DNA of 64,000 nt, from assembly GCF_009857505.1 (NCBI RefSeq), contig NZ_WWCP01000021.1:1-64000 (forward strand), given 5' to 3'. Position 1 is the stretch's first letter. Every line of letters starts with the position of its first letter. The stretch is from Duganella lactea. Its GTDB lineage: Bacteria > Pseudomonadota > Gammaproteobacteria > Burkholderiales > Burkholderiaceae_D. The notes beneath the pieces were generated by a model, which was not told the DNA's origin, did not search any database, and saw only the letters and a program-made list of their open reading frames with translations. This document shows, one piece after another, positions 27,346 to 37,340 of the stretch. Position numbers and translations under genes: made by a program.

Positions 27346-29966
27346 TGACTGATCGCCCGTCCACACCAAGGCAAGCAGCGGCAAGCGCCATCGCGGACGC
27401 GCCGGCGGCGTCGATGCGGCGGCTCTCGCGCTGGCTGTTGCTGGGCGAGTGGCGCGCGCATCCGGTGCGCGCCCTGGTGGCGATTGCGGCGATCGCCGTC
27501 GGCATCTCGCTCGGCTTCGCCATCCATCTGATCAATGCCGCCGCCTTCAACGAATTCTCCGCCGCCATCAAAGGGCTGTCCGGCGTGGCGGACATTCAAG
27601 TACGCGGCACCGAGCCTTTTTTTGACGAACAGATTTACCCGGCGCTGGCGCAACGCGACGGTGTGGCCGTCGCCTCGCCGGTGCTGGAGTTCGACGCCTC
27701 CGTCCCCGGCGAACGCACCGCGCTAAAAATAATCGCCACAGACGCCTTCCGCGCCGCCTACATTTCCCCGGAACTGGTTGGCGTTCCCGCCGGCGACGAC
27801 ATCGGCGACACCTTATCCGACGACGCGGTCTTCCTTTCCGCCGCCGCCCGGCAATGGCTGCAGCCCAAGGACAACGCCATCACGCTGCAAGTCGGCACCA
27901 GCCGGCTTGCGCTGCGGGTCGGCGGCGCGGTGCCAGGCGCCCGCGCCGGCCAGCGTCTCGCCATCATGGACATCGGCGCCGCTCAATGGCGCTTTGAAAA
28001 ACTCGGCCAACTGTCGCGCATCGATCTCAAACTGCGCGATGGCATCAACCGCGAAGTCTTCAAAACGCAACTCGAAAAAGACCTGCAAAGCCAGTACCCT
28101 GGCCGCTTCCGCGTCAATCAGCCCAACGATCAGGAGCAGAACAGCCGCAATGAAGGCATGAGCCGCGCCTATCGCGTCAACCTCACGGTACTGGCGCTGG
28201 TGGCGCTGTTCACCGGCGCCTTCCTCGTATTCTCCACGCAGGCGCTGTCGGTGATACGCCGCCGCAGCCAGTTCGCGCTGCTGCGCGTGCTGGGCCTCGA
28301 CCGCCATCGCCTGCTGCGCCAGATCCTGATCGAAGGCCTGTGCCTCGGCGTTGCCGGATCGGCCATCGGCATCGCGGCCGGCTACGGCATGGCCGCCGCC
28401 GCGTTGCACTTCATGGGCGCGGACCTCGGCGCCGGCTTCTTCTCCGGCGTGCGCCCCGAGGTGCATTTCACGCCGGTCGCCGCCGCCATCTATTTCGCGC
28501 TCGGCGTGGCCGTCGCCTTGCTGGGCTGCGCCGCGCCGGCGCTGGACGCGGCCCGCGCCAAGCCGGCCGTCGCCCTCAAATCCGGCACCGAGGAAGCCGC
28601 GATATCGCGCCTCGCCCGCGCCTGGCCGTCGCTGGTCTGCATGGCGCTGGCCGCGCTGCTGTCGCAAGCGCCACCGGTGTTTGAATTGCCGCTGTTCGGC
28701 TACCTGTCGATTGCGCTGCTGCTGATCGGCGCCATCGGCCTGATGCCGCGCCTGGCCGCCATCGTATTCCGCTACGCCCACCAGCGCTGGAGCGCCACCA
28801 CCGCCGGCCGGCCCGGTGCATCGGCCGTCATGACGCTCACCTTGTCGCGTCTCGCCAACGCCTCCAGCCAGGCCGGCATCGCACTGGGCGGCGTGCTGTC
28901 GAGTTTCAGCCTGATGGTCGCAATGGCGATCATGGTCGCCAGCTTCCGCGTCTCGCTGGACGACTGGTTGCAGCACGTGCTGCCGGCCGATATCTACGTC
29001 AGCACCGCCAGCGGTGGCGCCACCGCCGGCTTGCGGCCGGAGGAGCAAGCGGCGGTGGCCGCACTGCCCGGTGTCGACAGCGCCGACTTCCTGCGCACCC
29101 GGCCAGTGTCGCTGGACGCCGGCCGGCCATCCGTCACGCTCATGGCCCGCAATATCGATGCCGCCGATCCTGCTCGCTCGCTTGCCATCGTTGGCGACGC
29201 GCGCACGCCCGCTCCGGGCGCACCGCCGCCAGTCTGGGTCTCAGAGGCCATGGTCGATTTGTACAACATGACACCGGGCGCACGCATCGAACTGCCGCTC
29301 AACGGCAAGCCGCATGCCTTTATCGTGGCCGGCGTGTGGCGCGATTACGCCCGGCCCACCGGCACCATCCAGATGCGCCTGAGCGACTACCGCGCCATCA
29401 CCGGCGAACAGGATGCCAGCGGTGTCGCCCTCACGCTCAAGCCGGGCGCCAAGCCCGAAGCCACGCTGGCGGCGCTGAAACGCCTGCCATTCGCCGCCGC
29501 GCTGGACGCCAGCGAGCCATCGGAAATCCGCGCCATGAGCATGAGAGTCTTTGACCGCAGCTTCGCCATCACCTATCTGCTGGAAGCGATCGCCATCGTC
29601 ATCGGCCTGTTTGGCGTGGCCGCGACCTTCTCGGCGCAGACGCTGGCGCGCGCCAAGGAGTTCGGCATGTTGCGCCACGTTGGCGTCAGCCGCAAACAGG
29701 TGCTGGCCATCCTGGCGATCGAAGGCGGTTCGCTGACGGGCCTTGGCATCGTCACCGGCTTTGTGCTGGGATGGGTCATCAGCCTGATACTGGTCTTTGT
29801 CGTCAACCCGCAATCGTTCCACTGGACCATGCAGCTGCACATGCCATGGCCGCTGCTGGCCGCCGTTGCCGGACTGCTGCTGGCCGCCGCCGCGCTCACC
29901 GCGCTGCTGGCAGGCCGCCAGTCGCTGTCCGGCGGACCGATACGCGCCGTCCGGGAGGACTGGTAA
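27345..29966 (+). CDS. FtsX-like ABC transporter permease (two FtsX domains)
   Basis: The product is 873 aa from ATG 27345 (TGATG overlap with DUF4124). Layout: cytosolic N-tail, TM1 (~40-60), large periplasmic MacB-PCD-like region, three TMs (~285-400, TVLALVALFTGAFLVFSTQAL...), a middle TM block (~430-475), TM at ~510-540, second periplasmic domain, and the last FtsX TM triplet (~745-860). This matches AttFG/YbbP-type permeases. The ATPase subunit normally encoded beside such permeases is absent here. The next gene is AttH-like (TAATG overlap). Confidence 0.92.
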   Translation: MTDRPSTPRQAAASAIADAPAASMRRLSRWLLLGEWRAHPVRALVAIAAIAVGISLGFAIHLINAAAFNEFSAAIKGLSGVADIQVRGTEPFFDEQIYPALAQRDGVAVASPVLEFDASVPGERTALKIIATDAFRAAYISPELVGVPAGDDIGDTLSDDAVFLSAAARQWLQPKDNAITLQVGTSRLALRVGGAVPGARAGQRLAIMDIGAAQWRFEKLGQLSRIDLKLRDGINREVFKTQLEKDLQSQYPGRFRVNQPNDQEQNSRNEGMSRAYRVNLTVLALVALFTGAFLVFSTQALSVIRRRSQFALLRVLGLDRHRLLRQILIEGLCLGVAGSAIGIAAGYGMAAAALHFMGADLGAGFFSGVRPEVHFTPVAAAIYFALGVAVALLGCAAPALDAARAKPAVALKSGTEEAAISRLARAWPSLVCMALAALLSQAPPVFELPLFGYLSIALLLIGAIGLMPRLAAIVFRYAHQRWSATTAGRPGASAVMTLTLSRLANASSQAGIALGGVLSSFSLMVAMAIMVASFRVSLDDWLQHVLPADIYVSTASGGATAGLRPEEQAAVAALPGVDSADFLRTRPVSLDAGRPSVTLMARNIDAADPARSLAIVGDARTPAPGAPPPVWVSEAMVDLYNMTPGARIELPLNGKPHAFIVAGVWRDYARPTGTIQMRLSDYRAITGEQDASGVALTLKPGAKPEATLAALKRLPFAAALDASEPSEIRAMSMRVFDRSFAITYLLEAIAIVIGLFGVAATFSAQTLARAKEFGMLRHVGVSRKQVLAILAIEGGSLTGLGIVTGFVLGWVISLILVFVVNPQSFHWTMQLHMPWPLLAAVAGLLLAAAALTALLAGRQSLSGGPIRAVREDW

Positions 29967-31072
29967 TGCCAACCCGCCTGCTCAACCGCGCACGCCGCGC
30001 CGCCGCGATGATGGCCGCCACCATCGCGCTGGCGGCGCCCTCGTACGCCGCCGCGCCGCAATTCACCGCCGTGGTTCCGCTGCCGGCCGGCCAGTCGCTG
30101 ACCTTCCCCGCAGACTACGGTGCGCATCCGGACTACAAAACCGAATGGTGGTATGTCACCGGCTGGCTCAACACGCCCGAGGGCAAGCCGCTCGGCTTCC
30201 AGGTGACATTCTTCCGCAGCGCCACCTCGCACGACCGCGCCAACCCAAGCCAGTTCGCGCCGAAACAGCTGATCATCGGCCACGCCGCGCTATCCGACCC
30301 GGCCAACGGCAAACTGCTGCACGACCAGCGCAGCGCGCGCGAGGGCTTCGGCCTGTCCTACGCCAAAACCGGCGACACCAACGTCAAGCTGGAAGATTGG
30401 CAGATGGTGCGCGCCGCCGACGGCAGCTACACCGTCCACGTCGATGGCCCCGAATTCAAGTACGACCTCACACTGACGCCATCCCAGCCCGACCTGTTGC
30501 AGGGAGAACGCGGCTATTCGCGCAAAGGTCCGCGCCCCGCGCAAAGCAGCTACTACTACAGCCAGCCGCACCTGCAAGTGAGCGGCAGCGTCACTCGTCT
30601 TAACAAGCAGACACGCGTCACCGGGCAGGCATGGCTGGACCACGAATGGTCGAGCGAAGCGCTGGACGCCGAGGCCACCGGCTGGGATTGGGTTGGCGCC
30701 AACCTCGATGACGGCGGCGCATTGATGGCATTCGCGGTCAGAAGCAAGACAGGTGCTAAACTATGGGCGCACGCGACATGGCGCGATGCATCCGGTAAGA
30801 TCACGCAGTTTGCCCCGGACCAGGTCAGTTTTACGCCGCAAAAGCGCTGGCGTTCGCCGCGCACCAATGCCGAATATCCGGTGGCGACGCGGCTCACAAC
30901 CGGCGACACCGTGTGGGACATTGTGCCGCTCCAGGACGACCAGGAACTGGATTCGCGCCGCTCGACCGGCGCCGTGTACTGGGAAGGCGCGGTCACGCTG
31001 CACCGTGACGGCAAGCCGGCCGGTCGCGCTTATCTGGAGATGACCGGCTATGTACGTGCAATAAAACTGTAA
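29966..31072 (+). CDS. AttH/CrtC-like lipocalin-domain exported protein
   Basis: The product is 368 aa. A signal peptide (MPTRLLNRARRAAAMMAATIALAAPSYA) is followed by an AttH-type domain: LTFPADYGAHPDYKTEWWYVTGWL, GFQVTFFRS, GRAWLDHEWSS-like TGQAWLDHEWSSEAL and GWDWVGANLDDG. In attEFGH-type systems an ATPase, FtsX-like permease(s) and AttH are co-encoded; AttH is thought to act with the permease at the envelope. The annotation carotenoid 1,2-hydratase is often applied but there is no carotenoid gene here. Confidence 0.9.
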   Translation: MPTRLLNRARRAAAMMAATIALAAPSYAAAPQFTAVVPLPAGQSLTFPADYGAHPDYKTEWWYVTGWLNTPEGKPLGFQVTFFRSATSHDRANPSQFAPKQLIIGHAALSDPANGKLLHDQRSAREGFGLSYAKTGDTNVKLEDWQMVRAADGSYTVHVDGPEFKYDLTLTPSQPDLLQGERGYSRKGPRPAQSSYYYSQPHLQVSGSVTRLNKQTRVTGQAWLDHEWSSEALDAEATGWDWVGANLDDGGALMAFAVRSKTGAKLWAHATWRDASGKITQFAPDQVSFTPQKRWRSPRTNAEYPVATRLTTGDTVWDIVPLQDDQELDSRRSTGAVYWEGAVTLHRDGKPAGRAYLEMTGYVRAIKL

Positions 31073-31116
31073 CCACAACGTCTAACAAGAATATTTAAAG
31101 TAAGCGCAGCTACCAG

Positions 31117-32952
31117 ATGACCAATAGCACCACCGCCAGCACGCCCGCCGCCGCCGCTCCCAGCGCCACCCGAGAACTCAAGAAAGGCAGCCTCGCCACC
31201 CTGCGCGGGCTGACGCCCTTCCTCGCGCCGTACAAGCGCCAGTTCGCCATGGCCGGTATCGCGCTGGTGGTGGCCGCCGGCTCCACGCTGGCGATTCCGG
31301 CCGCGTTCAAGCAGATGATCGACCTCGGATTCGGCGGCGCCGGCGCTAAGAGCATCCAGCACGTGGACCTGGTGTTCCTGGCGCTGTTCGGTCTCGCCAC
31401 GCTGCTGGCGCTGGCCACGGCGGCGCGCTTCTACACCGTTTCATGGCTGGGCGAGCGCGTCACGGCCGACATCCGCAGCGCGGTCTACAATCACGTCATC
31501 ACCCAAAGCCCGGAATTCTTCGAGACCACGCAGACCGGCGAAGTCCTGTCGCGCATCACCACCGACACCACGCTGATTCAATCGGTGGTCGGCACCAGCA
31601 TTTCCATGGCGCTGCGTAACGTGCTGCTGTTCATCGGCGGCCTGGCGATGCTGTTCGTGACCAGTGTCAAGCTGTCGTCCATCATCATCGGCCTGCTGAT
31701 CCTCACTGTGCTGCCGATCGTGATGTACGGCCGCCGCGTGCGCTCCCTCTCGCGCGACTCGCAGGACCGCGTGGCCGACGCTTCCGCCATGGCCGGCGAA
31801 ATCCTCAACGCCATGCCGACGGTGCAAGCCTTCACCCACGAAAAGATCGAATCGCAGCGCTTCGGCGCCTCGATCGAAGGCGCCTTCCAGACCGCCATGC
31901 GCCGCATCCGCGCCCGCGCCGTGCTGACCATGCTGGCGATTGTGCTGGTGTTCGGCGCCATCGTGTTCGTGCTGTGGCTGGGCGCGCACGCCGTGCTGTC
32001 GGACGAGATGACCGGCGGCGACCTCGGTCAGTTCATCCTGTACGCCTCCATCGTCGCCGGCGCCATTGGCGCGCTGTCTGAAGTGATGGGCGAGGCGCAG
32101 CGCGCCGCCGGCGCCACCGAGCGCCTGCTGGAGCTGATGTCGGTCCAATCCACGATTCAGCCGCCGGCGCGGCCACTGACGCTGCCGCCGCGCGCCGCCA
32201 ACGGCGCCGCGCTGACGCTCAACGACATCGTGTTCTGCTACCCATCGCGACCGGAAACCAACTCGCTGGACCACATCACGCTGGACATCGAGCCGGGTGA
32301 AACGGTGGCCGTGGTCGGCCCTTCGGGCGCCGGCAAGACCACGCTGTTCCAGCTGTTCCTGCGCTTCTACGATCCGCAAAGCGGCAGCATCAAGCTCGAT
32401 GGCGTCGACATCACGCAACTGGACCTGCATACGCTGCGCGACGCCATCGGCATCGTGCCGCAGGATACGGTGATCTTCTCGGCCAACGCCATGGAAAACA
32501 TCCGCTACGGCCGCGCCGGCGCCAGCGACGAGGAAGTCATCGCCGCCGCCAAGCTGGCCGCCGCCCACGAATTCATCGAGCGTCTGCCGCAGGGCTATCA
32601 GTCCTTCCTCGGTGAACGCGGCGTGCGCCTGTCCGGCGGCCAGCGCCAACGCATCGCCATTGCCCGCGCGCTGCTGAAAAATCCGCCACTGCTGCTGCTG
32701 GACGAAGCCACCAGCGCACTGGATGCGGAATCGGAACGCCTGGTGCAGAAGGCGCTGGAGGCGGCCATGGTCGGCCGCACCACCGTCATCATCGCCCACC
32801 GGCTGGCGACCGTGCAGCGCGCCGACCGCATCATCGTCATGGAGGACGGCAAAATCGTCGAAACCGGCACCCACGCATCGCTGGTGGCGCTGGGTGGCAT
32901 CTACGCCAACCTGGCGGCGCTGCAGTTCCACCACGCGCACACCGAGCACTGA
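31117..32952 (+). CDS. ABC exporter, fused TMD-NBD (MsbA-like half transporter)
   Basis: The product is 611 aa. The N-terminal transmembrane domain (~30-335) has six segments, with ARFYTVSWLGERVTADIR and EFFETTQTGEVLSRIT. The C-terminal ATPase (~365-605) has Walker A GPSGAGKTT, Q-loop, signature RLSGGQRQR, Walker B LLLLDEATSALD and H-loop AHR. It belongs to the MsbA/LmrA-type exporter family; the exact cargo cannot be read. It lies 44 bp after the AttH-like gene. Confidence 0.94.
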   Translation: MTNSTTASTPAAAAPSATRELKKGSLATLRGLTPFLAPYKRQFAMAGIALVVAAGSTLAIPAAFKQMIDLGFGGAGAKSIQHVDLVFLALFGLATLLALATAARFYTVSWLGERVTADIRSAVYNHVITQSPEFFETTQTGEVLSRITTDTTLIQSVVGTSISMALRNVLLFIGGLAMLFVTSVKLSSIIIGLLILTVLPIVMYGRRVRSLSRDSQDRVADASAMAGEILNAMPTVQAFTHEKIESQRFGASIEGAFQTAMRRIRARAVLTMLAIVLVFGAIVFVLWLGAHAVLSDEMTGGDLGQFILYASIVAGAIGALSEVMGEAQRAAGATERLLELMSVQSTIQPPARPLTLPPRAANGAALTLNDIVFCYPSRPETNSLDHITLDIEPGETVAVVGPSGAGKTTLFQLFLRFYDPQSGSIKLDGVDITQLDLHTLRDAIGIVPQDTVIFSANAMENIRYGRAGASDEEVIAAAKLAAAHEFIERLPQGYQSFLGERGVRLSGGQRQRIAIARALLKNPPLLLLDEATSALDAESERLVQKALEAAMVGRTTVIIAHRLATVQRADRIIVMEDGKIVETGTHASLVALGGIYANLAALQFHHAHTEH

Positions 32953-32972
32953 TAATTTTATAAAGCACTGCC

Positions 32973-34058
32973 ATGACCGACGCAGAACTCAAACAGCAGT
33001 GCCGCACGCACTTACCGGGCCATCGCGCGCTGTCGCCCGCCGAGCTGTTTGCGGCCATGAGCGACTGGTGCGAGGCGCACAGCGTGGCGCACGACGTCTA
33101 CGGCAACGGCAAGCTGATACAGGAATTTGAACAGAAAGTCGCGCGCCTGCTCGGTTGCGAGGCGGCGGTTTTCTGCATCACCGGCACCATGACGCAAGCG
33201 ACCGCGCTGCGCATCGCCTGCACGGAGCGCGGCAGCAAGCTGGTGGCGCTGCATCCAAGCTCGCACATCCTGAAGCATGAACGCGGCAACCATCAGTTGT
33301 TCGACCATTTCCACGCCCTGCAAATAGGCGACCCGCAGCGTCCGTGGACGATGGACGAACTGAAGGCGATTCCCGACCAGTTGGGCGCGGCCACGCTGGA
33401 ACTGCCGGCGCGCGAGATCGGCGGCCAGTGCCCAAGCTGGGACGAACTGGCGGCCATCAAGGCGTACTGCCACGAGCAAGGCATCCATCTGCACATGGAT
33501 GGCGCGCGGCTGTGGGAGACGGCGGCGGCCTATGGCCGGCCGGTCGGCGATATCGCGACCGGCTTCGACAGCGTCTACGTGTCGCTGTACAAAGGCATCG
33601 GCGGCATGGCCGGTGCGATGCTGGCCGGTAGCGCGGCGTTTGTCGCCAAGGCCGCCGAGTGGTATCGGCGCCAGGGCGGCAATGTCTACCAGCGCACGCC
33701 GTATGTGGTGGCTGCGGCCATGCAGTTCGACGCGCGGCTGGCCGCGATGCCGGACTATTTCAAGCGCACGCAATGGCTGTACGAGACGCTGCGCGCTTTT
33801 CCACTGCTGACGCCAAATCCGGCGCAGCCGCATGCGAACATGCTGCATCTTCATCTGCCGGTGAGCCGCGACCACGCGCTGGATATCCGCAGCCGCATCG
33901 CCGAACAGCATGGCGTGTGGCTGTTCAACGGCGCCAGTCACGCGGCGCTGCCCGACCACTGCTTCGTTGAGCTGTACGTCGGCGACAATCTGCTGCGCCT
34001 TGCGGATCAGCGTGTGCGCGAGATTCTGACCCTGTGGTCCGACGCGCTGGCCAACTAA
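32973..34058 (+). CDS. Low-specificity threonine aldolase family protein
   Basis: The product is 361 aa, PLP fold type I, beta-eliminating lyase family. Visible are HDVYGNGKLIQEFEQKVARLLG, the PLP-stacking/Asp segment HLHMDGARLWE, and the Schiff-base lysine in SLYKGIGGMAGAML (~Lys206). It would cleave L-threonine/allo-threonine to glycine and acetaldehyde. It is 20 bp after the exporter gene and 13 bp before the helicase gene on the same strand. Confidence 0.9.
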   Translation: MTDAELKQQCRTHLPGHRALSPAELFAAMSDWCEAHSVAHDVYGNGKLIQEFEQKVARLLGCEAAVFCITGTMTQATALRIACTERGSKLVALHPSSHILKHERGNHQLFDHFHALQIGDPQRPWTMDELKAIPDQLGAATLELPAREIGGQCPSWDELAAIKAYCHEQGIHLHMDGARLWETAAAYGRPVGDIATGFDSVYVSLYKGIGGMAGAMLAGSAAFVAKAAEWYRRQGGNVYQRTPYVVAAAMQFDARLAAMPDYFKRTQWLYETLRAFPLLTPNPAQPHANMLHLHLPVSRDHALDIRSRIAEQHGVWLFNGASHAALPDHCFVELYVGDNLLRLADQRVREILTLWSDALAN

Positions 34059-34071
34059 CCACTGAATTTAC

Positions 34072-35562
34072 ATGACTTTCCAAGCACTCGGTCTGATCGA
34101 CCCTTTACTGCGCACGCTGAATGCGCTCGGCTATCACAAACCGACGCCCGTCCAGAAGCAGGCCATTCCCGCCGTGCTGGCGGGCCGCGACGTGATGGCG
34201 GCGGCGCAGACCGGCACCGGCAAGACCGCCGGCTTCGCGCTGCCGATCCTGCATCAGCTGACCATGAACGGCGTGACCGGCCCGCAGCGCATCCGCGCCC
34301 TGGTGCTGGTGCCGACGCGCGAACTGGCCGAGCAAGTTTATGAAAGCTTCCGCAACTACGGCGGCAAACTACCGCTGCGCAGCGCCGTGGCGTATGGCGG
34401 CGTCGATATCGCGCCGCAGATCGCCAAGCTGCGCAAGGGGCTGGACGTGCTGGTGGCAACGCCGGGCCGGCTGATCGACCTGCATGATCAGGGCGCGATC
34501 AACTTCGAGCTGCTGCAAACGCTGGTGCTAGACGAAGCGGACCGCATGCTGGACCTGGGCTTCGAGCGTGATCTGGATATTCTGCTGGAGGCGTTGCCGA
34601 AGCAGCGTCAGACCTTGCTGTTCTCGGCCACCTTCTCGGACGAGGTGCGCAAGCTGGCCAAGGGCATCGTCAAGGACCCGGTATCGATCCAGGTGGAAGC
34701 CGCCAATACGGCGGTCAAAAGCGTCAAACAATGGCTGGTGACCACCGACAAGCGCCGCAAGCCGGAACTGTTCCTGCACCTGCTGAACAAGCTGGCCTGG
34801 TCGCAAGCGCTGGTGTTCGTCAAGACGCGCAAAGGCGTCGAGGCGCTGGTCAAGACGCTGCACGAACATGGCGTGACGGCCGATTCCATCCATGGCGACA
34901 AGACCCAGCCCGCGCGCCTGCGCGCACTGGAACGCTTCAAGCGCAAGGAAGTGCGGCTGCTGATCGCCACCGACGTCGCCGCGCGTGGCCTGGACATCGA
35001 AGCGCTGCCGCAGGTGGTCAACTTTGATTTGCCTTCCGTGGCCGAAGACTATATCCACCGCATCGGCCGCACGGGCCGCGCCGGCATGGAAGGCGAAGCG
35101 GTATCGCTGGTCTGTGCCGACGAAGTGGACATGCTGAAAGCGATCGAAACGCTGACGCGCCAACCCATTCCACGCTACGTGGAAGCTGGCTTTGAAGCGG
35201 ATCACCGCGTGCCGGAAACCTCATCCAACGCAACGCCACGCAAAGTGCCCACCGCCAAGCGCCCCAGCGGCGCCCCACCGATAGCCAAGGCCCCGGCGGC
35301 GGCCAAGACGGCGGCCCGTCCAGCCGGCGGCAGCGAATCGCTGGGCGTTTGGACGCCACCGGAAAAAGTCAGCAAGCAGGCCGGCCGCGATGGCAACGCC
35401 GCCGCCAAGCCACGTGGCCGCTCGTTCAACACCTCCGGCGGCAGCGCTCCCAAAGGCGCCGTCGTGGTCACCAGCGGACGCGGCACCAAATCGCAAGCCC
35501 GCTCCGACGGCCGCGCCGCGGCCAAGCCTGGCGCACGCAAATCCAAGCCGGGCGCACGCTGA
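34072..35562 (+). CDS. rhlE: DEAD-box RNA helicase, RhlE type
   Basis: The product is 496 aa. Motifs in order: Q motif (KPTPVQKQAIP), I AAQTGTGKTA, Ia PTRELAEQ, Ib TPGRLIDL, II DEADRMLDLGF, III SATF, IV LVFVKTRKG, V ATDVAARGLDIE, VI HRIGRTGRAG. The final ~110 residues are a low-complexity Ala/Pro/Lys/Arg tail, probably for RNA binding. RhlE helicases act in ribosome and mRNA remodelling. Confidence 0.94.
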   Translation: MTFQALGLIDPLLRTLNALGYHKPTPVQKQAIPAVLAGRDVMAAAQTGTGKTAGFALPILHQLTMNGVTGPQRIRALVLVPTRELAEQVYESFRNYGGKLPLRSAVAYGGVDIAPQIAKLRKGLDVLVATPGRLIDLHDQGAINFELLQTLVLDEADRMLDLGFERDLDILLEALPKQRQTLLFSATFSDEVRKLAKGIVKDPVSIQVEAANTAVKSVKQWLVTTDKRRKPELFLHLLNKLAWSQALVFVKTRKGVEALVKTLHEHGVTADSIHGDKTQPARLRALERFKRKEVRLLIATDVAARGLDIEALPQVVNFDLPSVAEDYIHRIGRTGRAGMEGEAVSLVCADEVDMLKAIETLTRQPIPRYVEAGFEADHRVPETSSNATPRKVPTAKRPSGAPPIAKAPAAAKTAARPAGGSESLGVWTPPEKVSKQAGRDGNAAAKPRGRSFNTSGGSAPKGAVVVTSGRGTKSQARSDGRAAAKPGARKSKPGAR

Positions 35563-35625
35563 CGCCATCGCGGACGCCCTGCTAAAATACGCCTCTTTGA
35601 GCGATACCCCAAGTTGGAGAACTGA

Positions 35626-36597
35626 ATGCAGCAATACCTGGACCTGATCCAAACCGTCATCGACACCGGCAGTTGGCAAGACAACCGGACCGGCATCCGC
35701 ACGCTGAGCGTGCCGGGCGCGATGATGCGCTTCGACCTGGCCCAAGGTTTTCCCGCGGTGACGACCAAGAAGCTGGCATTCAAATCGGTCGTGGGCGAAC
35801 TGTGCGCCTTCCTGCGCGCCTCGCGCAGCGCCGCCGACTTCCGCGCGCTCGGTTGCAAAGTCTGGGACCAGAACGCCAACGAAAATCAGCAATGGCTGGA
35901 CAATCCATACCGCCTGGGCACCGACGACCTGGGTCCCGTCTACGGCGTGCAATGGCGCCAATGGCCAGGCTACAAATTGCTGGACGCGGACCAGCCGGAG
36001 CAAATCGCCGACGCGCAAAAGAATGGCTTCACCGTCGTCTCGCAGCTGGAGGAAGACGGCATACCGAAAGTCCTGCTGTACAAAGCCATCGACCAGTTGC
36101 GTGAATGCCTCGACACCATCATTACTAATCCGAGCAGCCGCCGCATCCTGTTCCACGGTTGGAACCCGGCGGTGCTGGACGCGGTCGCCCTGCCGGCCTG
36201 CCATCTGCTGTACCAGTTCATCCCGAATCCGACGACCAAAGAACTGTCGATGTGCCTCTACGTGCGCTCCAACGACCTTGGTCTCGGCACACCGTTCAAC
36301 CTGGCCGAAGGCGCCGCGCTGATGCATCTGGTGGGCCGCCTGACCGGCTACACGCCGCGCTGGTTCACCTACTTCATTGGTGATGCCCACATCTACGAAA
36401 ACCACATGGAGATGGTGCAGGAACAGCTGAAGCGCGAACCGTTCCCGGCGCCGCAACTGATCATCTCCGAACGCGTGCCAGCGTTCGCGCAGACCGGCAA
36501 ATACGAACCGGAGTGGCTGGAAAAAATCGCACCATCCGACTTCGCGCTGGAAGGCTACCAGCACCACGCGCCGATCACCGCCCCGATGGCGGTCTGA
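35626..36597 (+). CDS. thyA: Thymidylate synthase
   Basis: The product is 323 aa, about 59 longer than E. coli ThyA. The extra residues lie mainly in the middle (~110-155, [29 protein letters not shown]), as in the long-ThyA branch. The catalytic Cys is in [10 protein letters not shown], with the dUMP site [12 protein letters not shown] and [12 protein letters not shown]. It makes dTMP from dUMP with methylene-tetrahydrofolate. Start ATG 35626 has TTGGAGA. folA is one gene downstream, recycling the dihydrofolate produced. Confidence 0.97.
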   Translation: MQQYLDLIQTVIDTGSWQDNRTGIRTLSVPGAMMRFDLAQGFPAVTTKKLAFKSVVGELCAFLRASRSAADFRALGCKVWDQNANENQQWLDNPYRLGTDDLGPVYGVQWRQWPGYKLLDADQPEQIADAQKNGFTVVSQLEEDGIPKVLLYKAIDQLRECLDTIITNPSSRRILFHGWNPAVLDAVALPACHLLYQFIPNPTTKELSMCLYVRSNDLGLGTPFNLAEGAALMHLVGRLTGYTPRWFTYFIGDAHIYENHMEMVQEQLKREPFPAPQLIISERVPAFAQTGKYEPEWLEKIAPSDFALEGYQHHAPITAPMAV

Positions 36598-36599
36598 CG

Positions 36600-37307
36600 A
36601 TGCGGCTGGACTTCGTCCCCGGCACCCTGTGCGACGAGCGCATGTGGGGCCGGCTGCTGCCACTGCTGGGGGACGGCTTCGAATTCAACCACGTCCCGCT
36701 ACCGAAGGCGCACACGCGCGAACAGATGCTGGAACTGATCGGCGCGCATAGCGCGTTGAAGGCCAACCTGGTCGGCTTCTCGCTGGGCGCCTACCTGTCG
36801 GTGGAATACGCGCTGACGCATCCGGAGCGTGTGCAATCGCTGACCATCATCGGCAGCGCCGGCAAAAAGCTGGGCGACAAGGAAAAAACCACGCGCGAGC
36901 GCATCATCCCGCAACTGGAGAAAAACCTGTACACCGGCATGACGCAAATGCGCCTGCGGGAAATCGTCGCGCCGGAACACCTGGACGACGCCGAACTCAT
37001 CGGCATCATCCAGCGGATGGCGGTCGACCTCGGCAAAGAAGTACTGCTGGCGCAATTCCGCAGCACCATCGAGCGCCCCGACCTGATGGACCGCGTGCGC
37101 GCGCTGCAATGCCCGGTACTGATCATCGGCTCCGAACACGACAAGCTGGTCCCGGCCGACGACGTGCGCGAACTGGCCGACAACTGTCCCAACGCGCAAC
37201 TTCACCTGCTAAGTGAAGGCGCCGGCCACATGATGCCGCTGGAAGCGCCGCAAGCGCTAGCCCACCACATGCGCACCTTTTATACAAAACCCCGGTGTCA
37301 GGTCTGA
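36600..37307 (+). CDS. Alpha/beta hydrolase between thyA and folA
   Basis: The product is 235 aa from ATG 36600, two bases after the thyA stop. Fold motifs: FVPGTLCDERMW, nucleophile elbow GFSLGA, acid residue in GSEHDKLVP, and His in EGAGHMMPLEAP. The substrate is unknown; position in a folate/thymidylate run is probably only shared transcription. Confidence 0.9.
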   Translation: MRLDFVPGTLCDERMWGRLLPLLGDGFEFNHVPLPKAHTREQMLELIGAHSALKANLVGFSLGAYLSVEYALTHPERVQSLTIIGSAGKKLGDKEKTTRERIIPQLEKNLYTGMTQMRLREIVAPEHLDDAELIGIIQRMAVDLGKEVLLAQFRSTIERPDLMDRVRALQCPVLIIGSEHDKLVPADDVRELADNCPNAQLHLLSEGAGHMMPLEAPQALAHHMRTFYTKPRCQV

Positions 37308-37340
37308 CATTCGCACACGGACCCAACCGGATTGGAAATT

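Noticed and set aside
29966..31072. Carotenoid 1,2-hydratase call
   Set aside because: The similarity is to the AttH/CrtC lipocalin fold in general; no carotenoid gene is near, while an FtsX permease is, so AttH-like is the safer name.
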